Made by a program: the position numbers and the translations under genes. DNA of 16,716 nt, taken from contig CALGLM010000156.1 in the NCBI GenBank assembly GCA_937930275.1, forward strand, positions 1 through 16,716. Direction: 5' to 3'. Origin of the DNA: an uncultured Ignavibacteria bacterium (GTDB taxonomy: Bacteria; Bacteroidota; Ignavibacteria; Ignavibacteriales; Melioribacteraceae). The notes under the pieces are model-generated. The model searched no databases and had not been told where the DNA came from. It was given only the letters and a program-made list of their open reading frames with translations. Below are positions 1-8,083 of this stretch, in pieces (position 1 is the first letter of the stretch; each line of letters starts with the position of its first letter).

Positions 1-5
1 TACTT

Positions 6-1259
6 TTAGTGAGCAGGAATTTTTGAAGTATCGGCACCTAATGTTGCACCGTTTCCGAATGTCCACTTGCTAACATATAACGAATCACCGTTTTTACCGT
101 GACCGCCTATCATATAATTGCGTAATTCTAAATGTGTATTTGGGTCACCGTGTGTCGGGTGAGATTGCATATACTGTGTAAATGAAGTTAAAGGTAAGTT
201 ATAAGCGCCTTTAAATTCTTTAATTCCTTTTACTCTACCGCCAACATTATAAGCAGTCTTTAACGGAGTATCAACACCTTCGGTATAAACACCGTCTCCG
301 TCAACATCTGTAAATGAATATCCGTTTTTATAAACTATAGGACCTTGGAAAAAGTCCATTAAAAATGCCGGAGGTGCAGATCCGTATGTAGGATCGTCTG
401 CGTCATTATATACATAACCGGCTGATAATGTAGTATCGCAACCTACTAAGTCATCATTAGGATCACCTAAGTCAGGGTCAACAGCGGCAGAAAAATATAC
501 ATTAGTAAATTTATCTGCTTTTGTTCCTTTGTTAATAAGACGATATCTTACAAACATCATATTACCGACTACACCTTTTGATGCAAAGCCAAACACTGTT
601 TGATGAATTTCTATTCCTTTAGGAGGAACAGCCGTAAATCTTTTTAATGCGGCAGGAATACCGTCGTTATAAACGCACCAAGCAGTCCAGTCACCGATTA
701 AATCAGGTCTATCTTCGTTTGCATCCCACGAGCCGTTACCGTTTAAGTCGGTAGGATTATAAACACCGTCACCGTCACCGTCATAAAAATCGGCACCGAT
801 ACTTACGGCATCTTTCCATTCTTGCCATGAATCGCCAAAAGCTCTATCTTGAACACGAACTACATAAACTTTATTTTTTGAATCATTTTGATTACTTCCA
901 ACCGGTCCGGGCTGATAGTCTTCGATACGTGATGCGGATAAAACACCGTTACCCCATAAAGTACTACCGTCTTGACCTGATAAATAGAAGCCACCTGAAA
1001 ATAAGAAGACAATGTTAGCAAACGTACCGCCGGCACCTATTCCGTCACCGGGGTCAACATCCGCAATAACACCTTTATTATCTAAAGGAATTCGTACGTT
1101 ATTTATGTTAAATACCGTAAATTCCCCTACTTCGTTAGGCTTATATAATCTTTTTCCTCCGCCTGTTTGAACGTCACTTTTCCATCCGAGTGTTACCAAA
1201 CTGACTGCAAAGGATAATAAGATTAATTTAGTTAATAATTTCATTTTTGTCGTTTTCAT
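6..1259 (-). CDS. Secreted exoprotein with EF-hand/dockerin-like Asp loops, possibly truncated at contig edge
   Basis: I do not know a function for this 417-residue protein. It starts with a basic N-terminus and a hydrophobic stretch (about residues 7-24), which is a signal peptide without a lipobox cysteine. Two stretches of Asp/Gly loops, residues 160-179 (DGDGDG, then DLNGNGSWD) and 318-330 (DVDGDG), look like calcium-binding loops of dockerin or thrombospondin type 3 repeats. Only two cysteines are evident in the exported part (C195, C274), so a disulfide is possible. The ATG at 1257-1259 follows GGCGGA at a 5-nt spacing; the second Met (residue 6) has no Shine-Dalgarno. It lies 35 nt after the TonB receptor, with no terminator between, so the two are probably co-transcribed. 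The TAA at 6-8 sits 5 nt from the contig end. The Ignavibacteria relatives I recall are about twice as long, so the C-terminus may be missing. Confidence is high for the gene and low for its role. Confidence 0.8.
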   Translation of the reverse strand: MKTTKMKLLTKLILLSFAVSLVTLGWKSDVQTGGGKRLYKPNEVGEFTVFNINNVRIPLDNKGVIADVDPGDGIGAGGTFANIVFLFSGGFYLSGQDGSTLWGNGVLSASRIEDYQPGPVGSNQNDSKNKVYVVRVQDRAFGDSWQEWKDAVSIGADFYDGDGDGVYNPTDLNGNGSWDANEDRPDLIGDWTAWCVYNDGIPAALKRFTAVPPKGIEIHQTVFGFASKGVVGNMMFVRYRLINKGTKADKFTNVYFSAAVDPDLGDPNDDLVGCDTTLSAGYVYNDADDPTYGSAPPAFLMDFFQGPIVYKNGYSFTDVDGDGVYTEGVDTPLKTAYNVGGRVKGIKEFKGAYNLPLTSFTQYMQSHPTHGDPNTHLELRNYMIGGHGKNGDSLYVSKWTFGNGATLGADTSKIPAH

Positions 1260-1294
1260 TTTTCCGCCGTTAATTTCTTCTTTTAATTTCTGAA

Positions 1295-4141
1295 TTATAA
1301 GCTTAAATTAGAAAAACTAACTTTTAACCCTAATTTAATTAATCTAGGGATACCATAGTTGGTTGGGTCTTGCTCTAATGCTTTATAATCCGATACATAA
1401 GCTGCTCCGCCGGTTTCTGCTTTCTTTCTTCCTTCATCGGTTAATAAATAACCTGAAGTTGAAGCACTTCCGGTTGAACGATATACGTTAACTACGTTAT
1501 CGGCATCAAGTAAGTTTTCAATCCATACATATGGTGATATGCGAATATTTTCGCCGATAGTAAATTCTTTTTCAACTCTCAAATCAATACGGTTTGAACC
1601 CGGTCCGTATGTCGAGTTAATATATCCTTTATTATCACCCCAGTTTGAATTTGCACCCGGTGTTAAATCTTGTGATGTTAACGGAGTGTATGGTCTGCCG
1701 CTATTAAAAGATATAATAGCATTTACAGATGTATTTTCAAAAACACCTAATTCTCCTTCAGGAGCATAAAAACTTACGTTAATTACGCCTGTATGTCTTT
1801 GGTCAAAATCCAAAGGTGCAATAACTTTTGGAGTTTCGCCGTTAGGGTTACGGAAAGCAGCCGTTACAGAAGAATTGGTTGAAGAACCTGTACCTTCTGC
1901 TAAGCTGTAGGTATAATCTAAGTTAACCGAAAAATAACTTAATCTACTTAATGTTAACGATAAAGCAAATCCTTTTATAGTACCAAAGTCTGAGTTATAA
2001 GGACGATAGTAACGTGATACTTGTCCGCCTTCACTTCTTCTAAAAAATACGGTTTCGTTATTTACTAAACCTTTTGTGTTTTTATAGAATGCGGTTAAGT
2101 TTAAAGCACCAAAGTTATCGCCTAATACTTGTCTAAAACCTAATTCGTATTGAGTTGTTTCTTCACTATTTACATGTCCGGTATTTACACCAAAATTATC
2201 ATCCTTAACCAAGCTGCTTAAAGCATTAATTGATGTAACGACATCTTGTAATGTCGGTGGTTGTATAAATTTACCGTATTGTGCATGGAATACCGTAGAA
2301 GCGGTTACAGGGAAACCTAAACCGATACGTGGAGAAACGAAAAATTCTGGATCTTTACTTACAAAATCTGCTGCATCAAATTCAAAAGGATCACCGAATG
2401 CATAAGGCAATGTTTCATCCCTTAAAATTTGTTCTTTACTATCAAAGTAATCAAAACGTACACCCAAGTTTAATACTAAGTCACTTAATTCAAATCTATC
2501 TTGAACGTAAGCATAAACTACTACGGGATGTTTTGGTTTTGCACTTGTTAAGTAATCGCGACCGTCATAATTGGTATATACGTCGTTATCAGCAGTATTT
2601 TTGCCGGTAATATCAAATCCAAAATAGAATGGATTTTGAATTGCAATTCTTTCTTCTAAAGATTTTGTATCTTTATCTAAAGCAACAACTACCGGTCCTA
2701 AAGTATAAATACGTAATGTATTGTATTGTAACCCACCGCCTACTTCAAGCAAGTGATTATCAATTTGTGATGTAAAATCAACATCAACATTTAATGAAGA
2801 GTTATGTATTCTTGAATAAGCGTTAGAAACACGACCTTTTCCAAAGAATAATTGAACCGGATCCAAATTAACACGGCTACCTTGAATTGTTAAATAAGGA
2901 GCATTATACGATGTGTCGCCGTATGCTTCAATATTATCAAACCAAACTCCGTCACCGGATTCATTTTTGTAAAGTTTATAACCTATATTTAAATTCCAAA
3001 ACGAGCTGGAAGATAAATTATGGCTTAATCTACCCGAAAATGAATAGTTTTCACGTTTTGTTAAAGGATTATGTTCACTGTTATTTTTAGCATAAGTGTG
3101 TGTATAAGTATAATTATCACGTGTATTTACGTTTGCACTTAATCTTATAGTAAAAGGATCGAAATTGTGCATTGTTTTACCCGTAAAACGCCATACGTTA
3201 GCGCTGTTATTCGGCAATACAGAAGTATTAATGCCGACTGAAGGTATAACTAAATTAACTGCATGAGGGTCTGCATCCAAAAACCAACCGCGTTCACCCG
3301 ATAAGAAGAACGTATGATTTTTATTTCCCGGAATTATCGGACCATCAATAGTAGCAGTATATAAGTTATAACCATAATCATCTGTAAAAGATGAAGTTAA
3401 AACATCACCAAACACGTTATAAGTAGGAGAACCCGATTTTGTTGTAACGTTAATAATACCGGATTGAGCTTGACCATATTTTGCTTCGTAACCACCTATT
3501 TGGAACGATAACTGATCAATTGCAGCATTACTTACTTGCGAGTTGTTTCCGCCTGTGTAAGCGTCGTTTTGAGGAACGCCGTCAACAATATATAAAACTT
3601 CACCACCACGACCACCACGTACGTTGATAGTTGCGTTTCCGTCTGCTCCGCCGTTACCTTCGGCAACAACTACACCTGCTTGTAAAGACGCTAAGTTAGA
3701 AACACCTTTTACCGGTAATTTCTGAATTTGCTTAGAGTCTATAACTTTAACTGTGTTTGTAGATTTTTCTTCAAAGAATTTTTTATCAGTAACCACTATT
3801 TCATCCATAGATAAACCGGCACTCAACTTTTGGTTCAGTTCGTAGGTAATACCGGCTACAATACGAACATCTTTTATTATTTTGGAACCATAACCTACAA
3901 AGCTTATTTGTACGTCATATGTTCCCGGAAGAATGTTCAATATAAAGTAATTACCGTTCATATCTGTTGCGGCACCTTGCGATGTATTCATCAACATCAC
4001 GTTTGCACCCGGTAAGGGTTCGTTTGTATCCGCGTCTAATATTTTACCAGCCAATTTACCGGTACCGGACTGAGCAAATATGCTTCCGGTAAGGATTGTT
4101 ATCATGAATAAAATAAGTGAAAAAGTACTTAACTTTTTCAT
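1295..4141 (-). CDS. TonB-dependent outer-membrane receptor with carboxypeptidase-regulatory-like N-domain
   Basis: This is a 948-residue outer-membrane gated channel that would import a ligand using TonB/ExbBD energy; the ligand cannot be read from the sequence. Order: signal peptide 1-24 (cut near FA-Q), a CarboxypepD-regulatory-like beta-sandwich at about 28-108 (GKILDADTNEPLPGANV...GTYDVQISFVGY), a TonB-box-like DEIVVT at 113-118, a plug at about 115-238 (INVRGGRGGEVLYIVDGVP; GIINVTTKSGS), then a 22-strand-type barrel to the C-terminus. The reading frame stays open upstream to 4222, but the ATG at 4139-4141 is preferred: GGAG lies 5 nt upstream and the signal peptide begins exactly there. 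The extension would run through the promoter and into the preceding terminator. No SusD-like partner is visible, so this is not evidently a SusCD glycan system. The neighbour downstream is a Ca-loop exoprotein. Confidence 0.93.
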   Translation of the reverse strand: MKKLSTFSLILFMITILTGSIFAQSGTGKLAGKILDADTNEPLPGANVMLMNTSQGAATDMNGNYFILNILPGTYDVQISFVGYGSKIIKDVRIVAGITYELNQKLSAGLSMDEIVVTDKKFFEEKSTNTVKVIDSKQIQKLPVKGVSNLASLQAGVVVAEGNGGADGNATINVRGGRGGEVLYIVDGVPQNDAYTGGNNSQVSNAAIDQLSFQIGGYEAKYGQAQSGIINVTTKSGSPTYNVFGDVLTSSFTDDYGYNLYTATIDGPIIPGNKNHTFFLSGERGWFLDADPHAVNLVIPSVGINTSVLPNNSANVWRFTGKTMHNFDPFTIRLSANVNTRDNYTYTHTYAKNNSEHNPLTKRENYSFSGRLSHNLSSSSFWNLNIGYKLYKNESGDGVWFDNIEAYGDTSYNAPYLTIQGSRVNLDPVQLFFGKGRVSNAYSRIHNSSLNVDVDFTSQIDNHLLEVGGGLQYNTLRIYTLGPVVVALDKDTKSLEERIAIQNPFYFGFDITGKNTADNDVYTNYDGRDYLTSAKPKHPVVVYAYVQDRFELSDLVLNLGVRFDYFDSKEQILRDETLPYAFGDPFEFDAADFVSKDPEFFVSPRIGLGFPVTASTVFHAQYGKFIQPPTLQDVVTSINALSSLVKDDNFGVNTGHVNSEETTQYELGFRQVLGDNFGALNLTAFYKNTKGLVNNETVFFRRSEGGQVSRYYRPYNSDFGTIKGFALSLTLSRLSYFSVNLDYTYSLAEGTGSSTNSSVTAAFRNPNGETPKVIAPLDFDQRHTGVINVSFYAPEGELGVFENTSVNAIISFNSGRPYTPLTSQDLTPGANSNWGDNKGYINSTYGPGSNRIDLRVEKEFTIGENIRISPYVWIENLLDADNVVNVYRSTGSASTSGYLLTDEGRKKAETGGAAYVSDYKALEQDPTNYGIPRLIKLGLKVSFSNLSL

Positions 4142-4166
4142 AGCAACTCCGGTTTTTAAAGAGAAA

Positions 4167-4195
4167 ATTATCTTATTAGTAAATTTTTTTTTCAA
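4167..4195 (-). promoter_or_regulatory. Candidate sigma70-like promoter of the TonB receptor gene
   Basis: On the minus strand TTGAAA (4190-4195) and GATAAT (4167-4172) are separated by exactly 17 nt. Transcription would start near 4160, giving a leader of about 20 nt that holds only the GGAG ribosome site. It lies between the terminator of the upstream gene and the receptor start, where a promoter is needed. The region is A+T-rich, and many Bacteroidota use a different consensus (TTTG and TAnnTTTG), so a chance match is possible. Confidence 0.4.
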
Positions 4196-4216
4196 ATGGA
4201 ATTCTAAAAGATTTGT

Positions 4217-4255
4217 TAACAAAAATAGGGTTCTCTTCTATTAAAAGAGAACCCT
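4217..4255 (-). terminator. Rho-independent terminator after the type IX cargo gene
   Basis: Perfect 11-bp arms (4227-4237 with 4245-4255, sequence AGGGTTCTCTT and its complement) enclose a 7-nt loop. Read on the minus strand, the stem is followed by ATTTTTGTT. It begins 20 nt past the stop of the 4276-6075 gene, so that gene is likely transcribed separately from the TonB receptor downstream. Confidence 0.9.
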
Positions 4256-4275
4256 TTATAATTGTTTCTGTTAAA

Positions 4276-6075
4276 TTATTTCATTAACATCATTTTTTTA
4301 ACGCTTTGGAAGTTACCGGCTTGTATTTTGTAAATATACATACCGCTTGCTAAACCTGCTGCGTTAAAGTTAACGGTATGTTGACCTACGGTCATATTAT
4401 CGTTAACTAATGTAGCTACTTCACTACCTAATACATCATATACTTTTAATGTAACAAAACCTGCTTCAGGAACCGAATATTTAATTGTTGTAGTCGGGTT
4501 GAATGGGTTTGGATAGTTTTGTTCTAACGAAAAATCAAAATTAGCTGTGATTTCGTCTTCAACACCGGTGATATTTAAAGGAACTGCTGCAATAAATAGA
4601 TCTGTTGAAACTGCAGGATCAGGAACTGGTCCGGTCTGTCCTGTTTGATAAAAATACATACTATATGCAGTATAACTACCGTTGCTTCCGCCTAAATAAG
4701 GAGCTAAGTGTGAACCGTTTTCGTTTTTATTTTCTGTCTGTGTCAAGTTCATAGGAGCTGACCAGTTACCGTCTAAAGTACGTGTTTGCATAAAAATATC
4801 GCAATAGTTGCTACCTTTAGTTTGAGTTGTAACATACTGAACTGCAAATACTTCACGGTTTTTATCTGTTGCTAAATAAAGAGAATAACCCATTTGACCT
4901 AAACCTGGACCATCTTGCTGTGTGAAGGTTGAATCTAAAAGCATATCACCTTCAAGAATTATTTTAGCATCCCATCCGGTTGCTGTTTCAATGAATTCAA
5001 CTAATGCGTTGTTTCCATATTCTGATGTAGTATCGGTAATTTCGGTTAAACCGGTTACTAAGTGTACATATCCGTTTTTATCAACGTTAATATCACCTTG
5101 TACGCTAATTGTGTTACCGTCAAGTTTGGTATAATCCCATAATCTATCAAATTTAGCTGTTGTAGGAATTGAGCTCCAATCAACTGTTTTGAAGTCTGAC
5201 CATGTAGCACCGTTATCTGTTGATTTAGAATAACCGATACCCCAGCCGCCAACACCTGTCCAAGCACCCGGAACTACTGTTTCGTCAAATGAACCGATTA
5301 CACCGTAATATTGAACACCGTTATATGAAACACCGCCGCAAGTAACGTTTCCGTTGCTTCCGAATGCAGCATCATTCATTTGGTCAGGATCAATAGCTTC
5401 TATCGTTGACCAATCACTGGTTCTAAAAATTCTTATTCCTGCGTTATCTTGATTATCTGAAGCCCAGAAATACCATGGTGATCCGTCACTTGTCCAGCAA
5501 GGAACTTGTGAGCTGTAAGCCGGAGGACCAACTTCTTCTGCTGCAAATGCACTTGTTGATAAATCTTCGGAAATTCCGTAACCTAAATATCCAAATGCAC
5601 CCGGAGTTAATTGTGGCCATGAAAATAAAGCTTTTACATCGGCAACTGTTGTACCGTGATCAGGATTATACAAGGTCATAGAAGGATAACGACCGTTATT
5701 TAAAACGTTACCGTTTTGTACAGATGTTGTACTTCTTGTAAATGTTGTACCGCCGTCTGTAGAAGTATTCCACCATATTTCACCGCTTGCACCATATGTT
5801 GTTTTACCTCTATGACAAACAGCAATTACATTTGCCCATGGGTCATAAGCTACCACATTTAACGCACCTATTGCAGGTCCGTATGTGTTTTGCATATCAT
5901 CCACAAATACATAATTTGCTGCCGTTTGAGGCGCAATGTACTGTACATTTGAATTTGTTGCTTCAATTGAATTACCGGCATCAAATTTCACGGTAGCTTT
6001 TTTTTCTACCTGAGCATTTAATAATAACGGCAATAAAACAATTGCTAATACTAAAGTAACATATTTTTTAAACAT
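4276..6075 (-). CDS. Type IX secretion cargo protein with Asp-box (BNR-like) motifs
   Basis: A 599-residue exported protein. Residues 1-21 are a clean Sec signal peptide (MFKKY...LLNA, cut before Q22). Residues about 516-599 form a Por secretion-tail (type A) sorting domain with the NYPNPFNPTTTIKYSVP block, the KVYDVLGSEVATL strand and a final MYIYKIQAG...KKMMLMK. This directs export through the type IX system and surface attachment or release. The middle has two Asp-box-like motifs, STDGGTTF (105-112) and STDNGATW (285-292), as in BNR/sialidase-type beta-propellers. I see no sialidase catalytic arginine triad that I can assign, so no enzyme activity is claimed. Start ATG 6073-6075 has GGGAG 5 nt upstream. 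It is monocistronic: a terminator lies just below, and a long non-coding region with another terminator lies above. The true role could be adhesion, glycan binding or a hydrolase. Confidence 0.88.
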   Translation of the reverse strand: MFKKYVTLVLAIVLLPLLLNAQVEKKATVKFDAGNSIEATNSNVQYIAPQTAANYVFVDDMQNTYGPAIGALNVVAYDPWANVIAVCHRGKTTYGASGEIWWNTSTDGGTTFTRSTTSVQNGNVLNNGRYPSMTLYNPDHGTTVADVKALFSWPQLTPGAFGYLGYGISEDLSTSAFAAEEVGPPAYSSQVPCWTSDGSPWYFWASDNQDNAGIRIFRTSDWSTIEAIDPDQMNDAAFGSNGNVTCGGVSYNGVQYYGVIGSFDETVVPGAWTGVGGWGIGYSKSTDNGATWSDFKTVDWSSIPTTAKFDRLWDYTKLDGNTISVQGDINVDKNGYVHLVTGLTEITDTTSEYGNNALVEFIETATGWDAKIILEGDMLLDSTFTQQDGPGLGQMGYSLYLATDKNREVFAVQYVTTQTKGSNYCDIFMQTRTLDGNWSAPMNLTQTENKNENGSHLAPYLGGSNGSYTAYSMYFYQTGQTGPVPDPAVSTDLFIAAVPLNITGVEDEITANFDFSLEQNYPNPFNPTTTIKYSVPEAGFVTLKVYDVLGSEVATLVNDNMTVGQHTVNFNAAGLASGMYIYKIQAGNFQSVKKMMLMK

Positions 6076-6151
6076 GTTTACTCCCTTTTTGTTTGTTAGA
6101 TGTTGTTAGTTAATTAATAATAAAACTTTTTTAGTCCTAATTCGTCTAAAC

Positions 6152-6169
6152 AATAAGAAATTTCTTATT
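6152..6169. repeat. Perfect 18-bp palindrome, possible operator
   Basis: AATAAGAAA followed directly by its reverse complement TTTCTTATT, with no spacer. It lies about 77-94 bp upstream of the cargo gene's ATG. Dyads of this size are typical of dimeric repressor or activator sites, but A+T-rich DNA makes chance dyads more likely. It has only two G/C pairs. Confidence 0.4.
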
Positions 6170-6246
6170 ATTTGTAATAATTGCACAACAAAATAATATT
6201 TTTATTTTCTTAAGTCAAGTAACAAATTTTATTACTCACCTATTTT

Positions 6247-6264
6247 TTTGGCTATTTCGCCAAA
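6247..6264. repeat. Short inverted repeat TTTGGC-N6-GCCAAA
   Basis: Six-base perfect arms (6247-6252 and 6259-6264) around TATTTC. This is a rare GC clamp inside very A+T-rich DNA. It could be a transcription-factor half-site pair of the TTTGGC type or a hairpin in the leader of the cargo gene's transcript, if transcription starts near 6268. Confidence 0.35.
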
Positions 6265-6274
6265 TTACATTGTT

Positions 6275-6304
6275 AAAATAACGATTTTCTACGTTTTTTG
6301 TCAA
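6275..6304 (-). promoter_or_regulatory. Candidate promoter of the type IX cargo gene
   Basis: A perfect TTGACA (6299-6304, minus strand) is followed after 18 nt by TATTTT (6275-6280). Transcription would start near 6268, leaving a leader of about 190 nt that contains the palindrome and the small hairpin. The -10 is weak and the lineage's promoter rules are uncertain, so this is a suggestion only. Confidence 0.28.
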
Positions 6305-6438
6305 TATAAAATTTTAACAACTACTATTTTTTTGCACTATTTTTTATTTAAAATATCCCCTTTTTGATGAAGATAGTTTCTTATTTTTAAGAAATTTACA
6401 CAATTTTTTAAAATTTAGTGCAACAATATAAAAAAAAT

Positions 6439-6479
6439 ATGTATAAATATGCATAAAAAAATTAAAAAAATGCATAAAT
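6439..6479. repeat. Three helically phased copies of ATGYATAAAW
   Basis: ATGTATAAAT (6439), ATGCATAAAA (6449) and ATGCATAAAT (6470) begin 10 and 21 bp apart, about one and two turns of the helix, so all would face the same side of the DNA. They lie between the trxA terminator and the cargo gene's upstream region. This could be an array of protein-binding sites or simply phased A+T-rich DNA. Confidence 0.4.
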
Positions 6480-6510
6480 ATTTAATAATAAATTAATATG
6501 CTAAAAAGTT

Positions 6511-6558
6511 CCGTTTAAAATTAAAAAACCCCTTGATTTTACATCACCAAGGGGTTTT
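6511..6558 (-). terminator. Rho-independent terminator of the long gene cluster, after trxA
   Basis: Perfect 11-bp arms (6525-6535 with 6548-6558, AAAACCCCTTG and its complement) around a 12-nt loop. On the minus strand the stem runs directly into a T-run (TTTTTTAATTTT). It starts 21 nt past the trxA stop and marks the end of the nine-gene run. Confidence 0.92.
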
Positions 6559-6579
6559 AAAACAAATATTCTTAATATT

Positions 6580-6900
6580 TTATAATAGTTTTTGCACTTT
6601 TTGTTCAAATACGGCTTTAGATTGAGCACCAATTATGGTATCAACTACTTTTCCGTCTTTTAAAAATAAAACTGTCGGTATGCTTCTAACGCCATATGTT
6701 ACTGCAGTTTGAGGGTTAGAATCAACATCCAACTTACCAACTTTAACTTTTCCGTCGTAAGCAGCAGCCAATTCTTCTATTACCGGAGCTATCATACGGC
6801 ACGGACCGCACCATACTGCCCAAAAATCTACTACTACCGGTAAATTTGTATCTAAAGCTTCTGCTTTAAAATTTTCATCGGTAAATGTAAAAGGTTTCAT
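6580..6900 (-). CDS. trxA: Thioredoxin
   Basis: A 106-residue cytoplasmic disulfide reductase, the usual size for the family (E. coli about 108). The redox centre WCGPC is at residues 30-34 with catalytic C31 and C34. The buried Asp (D25 in VVDFW) and the cis-proline in SIPT (P75) are present, followed by the LFLKDGKVVDTIIG strands. It has no signal peptide, so it acts in the cytoplasm with thioredoxin reductase, for example on ribonucleotide reductase or peroxiredoxins. Start ATG has GGAG 7 nt upstream. It is the last gene of the run, 13 nt after the acyl-CoA dehydrogenase, and is followed by a strong terminator. Confidence in the family is very high; its position behind a lipid gene does not by itself indicate a special partner. 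Confidence 0.98.
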   Translation of the reverse strand: MKPFTFTDENFKAEALDTNLPVVVDFWAVWCGPCRMIAPVIEELAAAYDGKVKVGKLDVDSNPQTAVTYGVRSIPTVLFLKDGKVVDTIIGAQSKAVFEQKVQKLL

Positions 6901-6913
6901 TATTTACTCCTTT

Positions 6914-8065
6914 TTATTTTTTAAATATTTTTCCGTTTTTCTTTAAAGATTCTCTTGCAATAATGCCTAACTGAATCTCGTTTGTTCCTTCAAATATTCT
7001 ATTAATACGGCTATCTCTATAAAATCGTTCAATAGGTAATTCTTTCGAGTATCCCATTCCGCCGTGTATTTGAACAGCTATATCGGCAATTTTATCCAGC
7101 GATTCTGAACAATAATACTTAACCATAGCAGATTGATTCGAAATATCTTTCTTTAAATCATAATCAATTGCAGTACGGTAAACAATAGATTCCATATTGT
7201 AAATCATTATAGCCATTTGCGAAATCATATGCTGAATAGCTTGAAAATTTGCAATATGTTGGTCAAATTGCTTTCTTTCTTTAGAATATGAAATTGAAAG
7301 CTCAAATAATTCTTTTGCAGCACCTAAACATGCTGCACCTAATCCTAATCTACCTGCATCTAAAGTTTTCATAGCAATTAAAAATCCGCGTCCGTCATGT
7401 CCCAATAAATTTTCTTTTGGTACACGTACGTTATCAAACGTAATTGCATTTGTAGTACTTCCTTTTATTCCCATTTTTTTTTCTGCGGGACCTGCATGAA
7501 AACCCGGATTAGTTGTTTCAACAATAAATGCGCTAATTCCTTTATCAGTACGCGCGAAAACAGAAACTATGTCAGCAATACCGCCGTTGGTAATCCAAAG
7601 TTTTTCTCCGTTTATTACCCACTCGTCTCCGTCTAAATAAGCACGGGTTTTTAAGTTAAAAGCATCGCTTCCTGCTTGAGCTTCCGTTAAACAATAAGCG
7701 CCTACTGCCTGACCCGAAGCCAAACGAGTTAAATACTTCTTTTTCTGTTCTTCGTTTCCGCCAATATAAATAGCGTTGCTGCCAATTGATTGATGCGCAC
7801 CTATAAATGTTGCCGTACTCATGCAGCCTCTTGCAATCTCTTCTTGCATTAGGCAATAACCTATTTCTCCTAATCCGCCGCCGCCGTATTCTTCCGGAAA
7901 AGCAACACCTAATGCACCAAGTTCTCCCAACTTATTAATTAAGTCTCGCGGAATTTTTTCTTCACTATCAATTTTTGAAGCTATCGGTTTAATTTCGTTG
8001 TTTACAAAATCGCGTACAATATCGCGCCACATATTTTGTTCTTCGGTAAATTCAAATTTTACCAT
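6914..8065 (-). CDS. Acyl-CoA dehydrogenase (FAD-dependent)
   Basis: A 383-residue flavoenzyme that removes two hydrogens from an acyl-CoA to give the trans-2-enoyl-CoA, passing electrons to electron-transfer flavoprotein. It has the three ACAD parts: an N-terminal helical domain (about 1-110), a middle beta domain with the flavin-binding stretches YCLTEAQAGSD and GEKLWITNG (about 123-161), and a C-terminal helical domain. The catalytic Glu is in RIFEGTNEI (E359). Chain-length or branched-chain preference cannot be read. The frame opens at a GTG 12 nt earlier, but that GTG lies within the Shine-Dalgarno GAGG, so the ATG at 8063-8065 is preferred. It follows the SDR reductase by 18 nt and precedes trxA by 13 nt. 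An ACAD in a cluster with acc and fab-type genes is notable because it usually serves degradation. Confidence 0.95.
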   Translation of the reverse strand: MVKFEFTEEQNMWRDIVRDFVNNEIKPIASKIDSEEKIPRDLINKLGELGALGVAFPEEYGGGGLGEIGYCLMQEEIARGCMSTATFIGAHQSIGSNAIYIGGNEEQKKKYLTRLASGQAVGAYCLTEAQAGSDAFNLKTRAYLDGDEWVINGEKLWITNGGIADIVSVFARTDKGISAFIVETTNPGFHAGPAEKKMGIKGSTTNAITFDNVRVPKENLLGHDGRGFLIAMKTLDAGRLGLGAACLGAAKELFELSISYSKERKQFDQHIANFQAIQHMISQMAIMIYNMESIVYRTAIDYDLKKDISNQSAMVKYYCSESLDKIADIAVQIHGGMGYSKELPIERFYRDSRINRIFEGTNEIQLGIIARESLKKNGKIFKK

Positions 8066-8083
8066 TACTTTCCTCACTATATA

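Larger units (their letters stand above)
6076..6510. other. A+T-rich intergenic region upstream of the type IX cargo gene
   Basis: About 435 bp without a supportable gene on either strand. It is dominated by A and T runs, richest at 6300-6510. It contains a perfect palindrome (6152-6169), a small GC-clamped hairpin (6247-6264), a second weak hairpin (6377-6394, TTTCTTA and its complement around TTTT), a candidate promoter (6275-6304) and three phased motif copies (6439-6479). TTGCAC occurs at 6181 and 6332 and inverted at 6418. I see no DnaA boxes or RNA-gene signature. Confidence 0.7.

Noticed and set aside
720..790. Short tandem repeat (ACCGTC units)
   Set aside because: It is the codon pattern of the DGDGDG calcium-type loop in the exoprotein, not an independent repeat.
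4142..4222. N-terminal extension of the TonB receptor reading frame (27 extra residues)
   Set aside because: The internal ATG at 4139-4141 has a GGAG site and begins a typical signal peptide; the extension covers the promoter and nearly reaches the preceding terminator.
6300..6510. A+T-rich stretch as a replication origin
   Set aside because: No DnaA-box cluster and no dnaA, dnaN or gyrB neighbour; A+T richness alone is not evidence.
8066..8077. GTG start of the acyl-CoA dehydrogenase four codons upstream
   Set aside because: That GTG forms part of the Shine-Dalgarno for the ATG at 8063-8065 and has no ribosome site of its own.
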